Assembly: GCF_002115745.1 (NCBI RefSeq)
Contig: NZ_JFKB01000002.1
Coordinates: forward strand, 186,001-250,000
Reading direction: 5' to 3'
Length of the DNA: 64,000 bases
From: Thalassospira alkalitolerans
Lineage (GTDB): Bacteria > Pseudomonadota > Alphaproteobacteria > Rhodospirillales > Thalassospiraceae
Shown: positions 58,705 to 64,000 of the stretch, in pieces
How the letters are laid out: each line of letters starts with the position of its first letter
Numbering within the stretch: the first letter of the stretch is position 1
Notes under the pieces: generated by a model
Seen by the model: the letters and a program-made list of their open reading frames with translations, nothing else
Told to the model about the DNA's origin: nothing
The model's database searches: none
Translations under genes and position numbers: made by a program

Positions 58705-59451
58705 CTAGCGCCCGGTTTGGGCCAAAAGTGCGCGGGCGATGGCCATGCACGGCGGATCAATTTCACCTGAAATATCATCCGGGCGCCAATGGCGCTGGAA
58801 CGCGATGCGGCGTTTAAGCCGGTCATTGGCGGCATAACCCAATCGATCCAGCATGGTATCAAACTTGGCGGGGTCACAGGGGGCATCTGTGGCAGTGTCA
58901 ATATCAGTGTCAATGTCAGGGGGCGTGCGCGTTATGGTCGGCCAAAGGCCAATGCCGTTTGCCGCCAAGCTGTTCCATGGGAAAAGCTCGCCGGGGTCTT
59001 CTTTGCGATCCGGGGCCATGTCGGAATGGCCAATGATGCGATCCGCCGGGATAGCGTGACGGCTCAGAATATCGCGGCATAGCGTGATGACGGCATCGAT
59101 TTGAACATCGGGAAACGGGCGATAGCCAAATTCATGGCCGGGATTGACGATTTCAATACCGATGGAATTTGAATTTATGTCCGAACATTCCTGCCACTGG
59201 CCGCGCCCGGCATGCCAAGCGCGCTTATCCTCGGCCACCAGACGGAAAATCCGCCCGTCTTCTTCAATCAGGTAATGGCTTGAAACCGATGCATCGGGAT
59301 CGCACAGACGATCCAACGCCGCCCGGCCACTTTGCATGCCGGTATAATGCAGGACCAGAATATCGATCTGACTGCCATCGGGCCGATCACCGCAATTGGG
59401 CGAAGGATGATCAATGATGCGGTCCTGCAGGTCTTTTTCCGGCAATGCCAT
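58705..59451 (-). CDS. N-acetylmuramoyl-L-alanine amidase (AmpD-like)
   Basis: A 248-residue Amidase_2 domain protein: 'ILVLHYTGMQSGRAALDRL', 'VSSHYLIEEDGRIFRLVAED', KRAWHAGRGQW and GHSDMAPDRKEDPGELFPW hold the zinc ligands (two His and an Asp). A C-terminal peptidoglycan-binding-like segment follows, preceded by an Asp/Thr-rich linker. No signal peptide, so a cytoplasmic AmpD role in recycling anhydro-muropeptides is expected. Downstream of an EamA transporter gene with six bases between. Confidence 0.92.
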   Translation of the reverse strand: MALPEKDLQDRIIDHPSPNCGDRPDGSQIDILVLHYTGMQSGRAALDRLCDPDASVSSHYLIEEDGRIFRLVAEDKRAWHAGRGQWQECSDINSNSIGIEIVNPGHEFGYRPFPDVQIDAVITLCRDILSRHAIPADRIIGHSDMAPDRKEDPGELFPWNSLAANGIGLWPTITRTPPDIDTDIDTATDAPCDPAKFDTMLDRLGYAANDRLKRRIAFQRHWRPDDISGEIDPPCMAIARALLAQTGR

Positions 59452-59457
59452 GGTGGC

Positions 59458-60330
59458 CTAGTCCATTCCCTGTTCTTGTTGCTGGGGCGGTTTGCGCAGC
59501 ATGATAACGGTCACCCCGGCCAGCACGGTTATGCCGCCAATGATTTTCAGGGTGCTGATCGGTTCGTTAAATATAAGGAACGAACCAGTGACGCTGATGA
59601 CCGGGGCTAGCAAGGACCAGGGCACGACGGCGTTCACATCCTGTGTCTTTAGCAAATGATACCAAAAGCCATAGGCAACAATCGATGACATCACGACCGT
59701 AAAGCTGATATTGGCCCAAGCAGCCCAGCTGGCATCAAAGACGCGGTCAAGTGCGGCCGGTTCAAGGACCATCGACAGCAACAGCAATTGCGGGGCGGCC
59801 ATCAAGGCCATCCAGCCGTTAAGCTGGAAGGTATCGATATTACCAAGTTTTTTGATCATCACATTGGCAACCGCCCACATGAAGGCGGCAAACACCACCA
59901 GCAATAACGGCAGCTGCACATCCGTCATGGTTGGGTCCCAGAACATGGTCGTGACCCCGACAAAGGCCAGCGTCATGCCCGTAAGCCGTTTCCAGCCAAG
60001 GCGGTCGTTAAAGAAATAGGTCGCCAACATCGATGAAAACGGTACGCCCAGCAGAACAATAATCGCCACCGGCCCGGCATCCAGCATCGACAGGGCCAAA
60101 AACAGCACCCCGAAATGGCCGGTGCCAAAAACCACCGACAGGATGGCAAGTTTTCCAAAGCGTCCGTGGGGGATTTTGGTGAACGGCAACAGCAGAACCG
60201 CAACAGCGGCAAAGCGAATGGCGGTCAGCATCAGGGGCGGGATTTCAGCAACCGCGCCTTTGACGGTCAGCATATTAATGCCCCAGATTACGGCAACGGA
60301 TAGGGCCATCAGGACGGATTTCAGGGGCAT
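59458..60330 (-). CDS. EamA-family DMT transporter
   Basis: A 290-residue membrane protein with ten predicted segments in two EamA repeats ('ALSVAVIWGINMLTVKGAVA', 'LIFNEPISTLKIIGGITVLA'). It ends in a Pro/Gln-rich tail. The start is placed at ATG 60330 with GAAAG ten bases upstream; ATG 60354 would add eight basic residues. It lies six bases upstream of the AmpD-like gene and may be co-transcribed, though no functional link to peptidoglycan recycling is established. Confidence 0.85.
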   Translation of the reverse strand: MPLKSVLMALSVAVIWGINMLTVKGAVAEIPPLMLTAIRFAAVAVLLLPFTKIPHGRFGKLAILSVVFGTGHFGVLFLALSMLDAGPVAIIVLLGVPFSSMLATYFFNDRLGWKRLTGMTLAFVGVTTMFWDPTMTDVQLPLLLVVFAAFMWAVANVMIKKLGNIDTFQLNGWMALMAAPQLLLLSMVLEPAALDRVFDASWAAWANISFTVVMSSIVAYGFWYHLLKTQDVNAVVPWSLLAPVISVTGSFLIFNEPISTLKIIGGITVLAGVTVIMLRKPPQQQEQGMD

Positions 60331-60489
60331 TCTACGGACTTTCGGCAGGCGCATTGACGCTGGTGGCGTATGCGCGGTGATCGCAATACCCTTTCATCGG
60401 ATGGATCGGACCACCCGACAAGTGAATTGTTTTCAATTGTTGCCTAAAGTGTGACGGATCCAGTTTGTGCCGTAAAGCCTTGGATGGAT

Positions 60490-60519
60490 TGCCTTGACCG
60501 TGATCAGACGGTCAAGGCA
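60490..60519. terminator. Perfect 12-bp hairpin after the ABC-F gene
   Basis: TGCCTTGACCGT, loop GATCAG, ACGGTCAAGGCA, six bp beyond the ABC-F stop codon on the minus strand. No T run follows. Confidence 0.5.
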
Positions 60520-60525
60520 GGGGGC

Positions 60526-62358
60526 TTATGACAGCCCGAGTTCTTCGCGCAGCATTTCCAGTTCAAGCCAGCGTTCTTCACCGGTTTCAAGTTGACCGCG
60601 TGCGGCCGTCAGGCGATCAACTTTTTTCTGAAAGGCTGCCGGGTCGGTGGTGAACAGGGTGCCATCGGAAAGATCGGCTTCAAGGGCGGCGATTTCGGCT
60701 TCGAGCTTGGCATTTTTTTCCGGCAGAATGTCGTATTCGCGCTGATCCTTATAGCTCATCTTGCCGGTCGGCTTGGGCTTGTCCGCCGTTGGCTGTGCGG
60801 TTTTTTTCGATCCCTTGCCGGTCGGGCTGCCGAATTTTTCATCGGCAAGAACCGGGGCGGCGGATAATTTGCGCTGGGCGATGTAATCGGAATAGCCACC
60901 GGGATATTCGGTGGCGGTGCCGTCGCCTTCCATGACGATGGATGATGTGACAACCCGATCCAGGAAGTCACGATCATGGCTGACGAGAAGCAGCGTGCCT
61001 TCGTAATCGGCCAGCATTTCCTGCAACAGATCAAGCGTATCCATATCAAGATCGTTGGTCGGTTCATCCATGATCAGAAGGTTGGTCGGCTTGGCCAACT
61101 GTTTGGCCAGCAGCAGGCGATTACGTTCGCCGCCTGACAGCGCGCCAACCGGGCTTCGGGCCTGTTTTTCATCAAACAGGAAATCGCGCAGGTAACTGAC
61201 AACATGGCGCGGATTGCCGCGCACCATGACCTGATCGCCGCCGATATCACACAGCGTATCCCAAAGGGTCATGCTGTCATCAAGGGCGATGCGTTTCTGA
61301 TCAAAATAGCTGGCATTCAGGTTGGTGCCGATTTTGATCGTGCCGTGGTCGGGTTCGATCTGACCGGTCAGCATTTTCAAAAGCGTGGTTTTACCCGCCC
61401 CGTTCGGGCCGATAATACCAACCTTGTCGCCGCGCAAAATACGGGTTGAGAAATCGCTGATGATAAGGCGGTCACCAAATGACTTGGCGATATCGGTGGC
61501 CTCGATCACGACCTTGCCCGATGTGCTTCCGGCGTCAGCGGCAAGCGATACATTGCCAATGCGGTCGATCTGCTGGGAGCGGTTTTCGCGCATGTCATAC
61601 AGACGCCGCAAGCGGCCCTGGTTCCGTTTGCGGCGGGCCGAAATCCCCTGAACCGACCAGACGGTTTCCTGGGCAATCAGTTTATCAAGCTTGGCGCGTT
61701 CTTCGGCTTCCTTGCGGAAAACTTCTTCGGACCATTCTTCGAATTTCGAAAAGTTCTGGTCGGTACGGTGCATGACACCGCGATCAATCCACAAGATGCC
61801 GGTCGATACCGCATTCAGGAAGGCCCGGTCATGCGAGATGACCACAACAGCCCCGCGGAAATTCTTAATCTCGCCCTCAAGCCATTCAATCGTTGGCAGA
61901 TCAAGATGGTTGGTCGGCTCATCGAGCAGCAAGACCTGTGGATCGGCAATCAGGGCGCGCGCAATTGCCGCACGGCGGCCTTCACCACCAGATAATTTAC
62001 TGGGGTCGGCCTGTGGATCGATATTGACTGAATCAAGCAGCATATAGACGCGGTACGCGTAATCGATTTCATGTTCGTCGAGTGCGGACAGAACATAATC
62101 TTCGACCGTGGCATAACCATCGAATTTTGGTTCCTGATTAAGATAGGCGACTTTGCAGCCCGGCTGAACAAAGCGTTCGCCGCCATCGGCCTCGATCTCG
62201 CCAGCGATGATTTTAAGCAGGGTCGATTTCCCGCCGCCATTACGCCCGACAAGACACAGACGATCCCGTTCGCCGATGGCAAAGGAGACATCGGAAAACA
62301 GATCGTTGCCGCCAAAAGTCAGGCGAATGTCATTAATATTAATCAGCGGTGGCGCCAT
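60526..62358 (-). CDS. ABC-F family ATPase, Uup-like
   Basis: A 610-residue soluble protein with two ABC domains joined by a linker. First domain: GRNGGGKSTLLK, LSGGEGRRAAIARAL, VLLLDEPTNHLDLPT; second: 'GPNGAGKTTLLKMLTG', LSGGERNRLLLAKQLA, LLIMDEPTNDLDMDT. The C-terminal ~90 residues are a charged coiled coil as in Uup (YKDQREYDILPEKNAKLEAE). ABC-F proteins act on the ribosome or, for Uup, on DNA transactions. The start is ATG 62358 (MAPPLININDIRLTFGG); upstream in-frame sequence is not conserved-looking. Confidence 0.93.
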   Translation of the reverse strand: MAPPLININDIRLTFGGNDLFSDVSFAIGERDRLCLVGRNGGGKSTLLKIIAGEIEADGGERFVQPGCKVAYLNQEPKFDGYATVEDYVLSALDEHEIDYAYRVYMLLDSVNIDPQADPSKLSGGEGRRAAIARALIADPQVLLLDEPTNHLDLPTIEWLEGEIKNFRGAVVVISHDRAFLNAVSTGILWIDRGVMHRTDQNFSKFEEWSEEVFRKEAEERAKLDKLIAQETVWSVQGISARRKRNQGRLRRLYDMRENRSQQIDRIGNVSLAADAGSTSGKVVIEATDIAKSFGDRLIISDFSTRILRGDKVGIIGPNGAGKTTLLKMLTGQIEPDHGTIKIGTNLNASYFDQKRIALDDSMTLWDTLCDIGGDQVMVRGNPRHVVSYLRDFLFDEKQARSPVGALSGGERNRLLLAKQLAKPTNLLIMDEPTNDLDMDTLDLLQEMLADYEGTLLLVSHDRDFLDRVVTSSIVMEGDGTATEYPGGYSDYIAQRKLSAAPVLADEKFGSPTGKGSKKTAQPTADKPKPTGKMSYKDQREYDILPEKNAKLEAEIAALEADLSDGTLFTTDPAAFQKKVDRLTAARGQLETGEERWLELEMLREELGLS

Positions 62359-62476
62359 GGGAAAACCGATAAGCTTGGGGTCAAAGAAACAGGCCCCTTG
62401 AAAACCGCAAATTGCGACATCTTGCAAGGGAAATCATTGAAGGCCGGGCTGCTATGCGTGGAAAGCCGCGAATAAA

Positions 62477-63247
62477 TCAGCGAATGTTGCGTTCCTTGCG
62501 GATTTGATCCCATGCGGCATTGATGCGCGCCATCTTGTCATTGGCCTGTTCGACAAATTCGGGCGGCATGCCCTTGGCGATCAGGGTGTCAGGATGGTTT
62601 TCACGCGACAATTGGCGATGGGCGGATTTCAAATCGTCGTCACTGGCGTCGCGCGTCAGGCCAAGCTGTTCATAGGGATCAGCGCCGGGGCTGGTAAAGG
62701 CATGATGCACGCGATCAAAATCAACATCGGCAAAGCCGAATATGGTCGCGACCTTGTGCAGGAATTTCTTTTCAGCCGGGTGCAATTGCCCATCGGCCAT
62801 GGCGATTTGATACAGTGCTTCAAGGATGCCTTCGAGGATCGCGCGTTCGCCGCGAAACAAAAGAGCAATCTGTTGGGCATAGGGTTCAAACCCGTCAGAT
62901 GATTTGCGCGCCATGTCAAACAGGCGGCCGACATTTTTTTCTTCGCCCGGCGGAATATGAAAGACGCGCTTGAAAGCGTCGATTTCATCGCGCGAGACAA
63001 CACCATCGACCTTGGCCATTTTGGCCGACAGCACGACAACGGCGGTGGCAAAGGCGATCTGGCGGGAGTCTTGCCCCCCTGCAAAGCTGCCCTGACCGGT
63101 TCCGCCGTAGGCACCGAACTGGGCGTTACGGGCGCCCTGTTTGATTTTGTCGACCACATGGCCAGCAGCGGTGCCAAGAATGGCGCCCAGCGGCCCGCCA
63201 AGGGCAAAGCCCGCCGTGCCGCCGATGATTTTACCCCAAATGCTCAT
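62477..63247 (-). CDS. TerB/DnaJ-domain protein (DjlA-like)
   Basis: A 256-residue protein with a short glycine-rich membrane-like N-terminus ('GKIIGGTAGFALGGPLGAIL'), a TerB-type helical domain (about 60-180, with 'AFATAVVVLSAKMAKVDGVVS' acidic metal-site pattern) and a C-terminal J domain (about 195-256) bearing the HPD tripeptide in RENHPDTLIAKG, which stimulates DnaK. This matches DjlA-type co-chaperones. The start is ATG 63247 (MSIWGKIIGG). Confidence 0.88.
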   Translation of the reverse strand: MSIWGKIIGGTAGFALGGPLGAILGTAAGHVVDKIKQGARNAQFGAYGGTGQGSFAGGQDSRQIAFATAVVVLSAKMAKVDGVVSRDEIDAFKRVFHIPPGEEKNVGRLFDMARKSSDGFEPYAQQIALLFRGERAILEGILEALYQIAMADGQLHPAEKKFLHKVATIFGFADVDFDRVHHAFTSPGADPYEQLGLTRDASDDDLKSAHRQLSRENHPDTLIAKGMPPEFVEQANDKMARINAAWDQIRKERNIR

Positions 63248-63455
63248 ATTTCTGATCGGGCTCTTTGGTTGGGAAATTGACGAAAACCTGTGTGCCTGTT
63301 GATCCCGGTTGCCCCGGATCGGTCCCTGCAGACCGAAAGACGCACGAGTGCGGTGCATTAAATAGAGTGGAATGGCCAAGGATACTAGGCCCCGGCGCAA
63401 TGAAACAGGATTTTTGCAATATTTAGCTGGAATATTACATAGTTCGTTACGATTT

Positions 63456-63482
63456 TAATCTTAAGGTTGGGTAAGCCGTGAA
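63456..63482 (+). promoter_or_regulatory. Candidate FliA (sigma-28) promoter for the chemoreceptor gene
   Basis: TAAT, 15 bases, GCCGTGAA compares with the flagellar consensus TAAA-N15-GCCGATAA (three of four and six of eight). It ends 21 bp before the chemoreceptor start. Chemoreceptors are often FliA-dependent, but the match is imperfect. Confidence 0.4.
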
Positions 63483-63503
63483 AAATATCGTATGGGGGGA
63501 ATT

Positions 63504-64000
63504 ATGCATTTCTTGTCGCGGATAAGGCTGGTTTACCAGATTTCACTGGTTGGGCTGGTTGCGTTGTTGCTTTTTATCTTGGTTGCGGTCGTCTTGTTTA
63601 TCAGCGATCAAAAACGCAAAACTGCCGAATATGATGCGGCGGATGCCATTGCCGGGCAGCTTCTTGTTGATCGGGTATCGCGCGAATTTTTAAATGCCAG
63701 ACGGTTTGAGAAGGATTTCTTGCTGCGTCTTGATGAGAATTTCCTTGTGGGGCATGGCGAAGCGGTTACCGCAATCCATAGCGGCCTTGAAACCCTTGCC
63801 AATGATCCGCTGATGGGGGAACTGCGTGGAAACATTGATCAGGTTATCGAGGCGGTTAACGGTTACGCGCTTGAATTTGACAATGTTGTCGCCCATCAGC
63901 GCGAAATTGGTCTGGACGGGCAAAGCGGTTTGTTGGGGCGGCTGAAAACAGCCGCGACCAATATCGAAACCGCTTTGGGTGAGGTCGCGAAGTTCGAGGC
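63504..64000 (+). CDS. Methyl-accepting chemotaxis protein, 5' part
   Basis: The first 165 residues of a protein cut by the window end. A short basic N-terminus, one membrane segment ('ISLVGLVALLLFILVAVVLF') and the start of a helical periplasmic sensor with the HBM-like motif NARRFEKDFLLR match chemoreceptors with helical bimodular domains. Signalling and HAMP domains would lie outside the window. GGGGGGA precedes the ATG. Confidence 0.75.
   Translation, partial: MHFLSRIRLVYQISLVGLVALLLFILVAVVLFISDQKRKTAEYDAADAIAGQLLVDRVSREFLNARRFEKDFLLRLDENFLVGHGEAVTAIHSGLETLANDPLMGELRGNIDQVIEAVNGYALEFDNVVAHQREIGLDGQSGLLGRLKTAATNIETALGEVAKFE

Overview
The window reads as chromosomal DNA of an alphaproteobacterium, most likely Rhodospirillales and Thalassospira-like. 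This rests on the gene set and protein style (FtsZ with a long C-terminal linker, BamD, LpxC, a class A RNase P RNA with a strong P1 stem, GtsA-type sugar uptake) and is not a database result. No tRNA, rRNA, CRISPR array or intact insertion sequence was seen.

The backbone is a division and cell wall (dcw) cluster on the minus strand, read from high to low coordinates: mraZ-rsmH-ftsL-ftsI-murE-murF-mraY-murD-ftsW (51.0-40.8 kb), murG-murC-murB-ddl-ftsQ (37.1-31.7 kb), ftsA-ftsZ-lpxC-bamD-recN-ligA (16.0-6.5 kb). Most neighbours overlap by a few bases, several start at GTG or TTG, and five 10-bp-spaced ATGGG repeats lie upstream of mraZ as a MraZ operator.

Two accessory blocks break the cluster. 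Between ftsA and ftsQ (16.2-31.3 kb), mostly on the plus strand, are (i) an IclR regulator with a dipeptide-type ABC importer, a gamma-glutamyltransferase-family hydrolase and an M20 peptidase, bracketed by a 52-bp imperfect direct repeat, and (ii) a glucose/mannose-type ABC importer with a LacI-family regulator and a striking twin operator. Between murG and ftsW (37.2-40.7 kb) are an AT-rich PD-(D/E)XK nuclease gene frameshifted at an A10 tract and bracketed by an inverted 16-bp tag, a GNAT acetyltransferase whose 5' end is duplicated 750 bp away, dispersed repeats, and a Fic/VbhA-like toxin-antitoxin pair.

The left flank (0-6.5 kb) holds a TetR regulator, a coiled-coil protein, a divergent LysR/EamA exporter pair, a secreted nuclease, a degenerate EAL protein and an NTF2-like protein. 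The right flank (51.5-64 kb) holds an EF-hand protein, CorA, PlsY, a 269-bp MITE-like element, a GlxA-type AraC regulator divergent from a cysteine hydrolase, a PPOX-family flavoprotein, rnpB, a periplasmic binding protein, an AmpD-like amidase, an EamA transporter, an ABC-F ATPase, a TerB/DnaJ protein and the start of a chemoreceptor.

The most interesting material is the mobile or repeat-bounded content inside an otherwise conserved essential-gene cluster, and the GGTCCTGACCC / AAATCTGTCCCC tag families that mark module borders.
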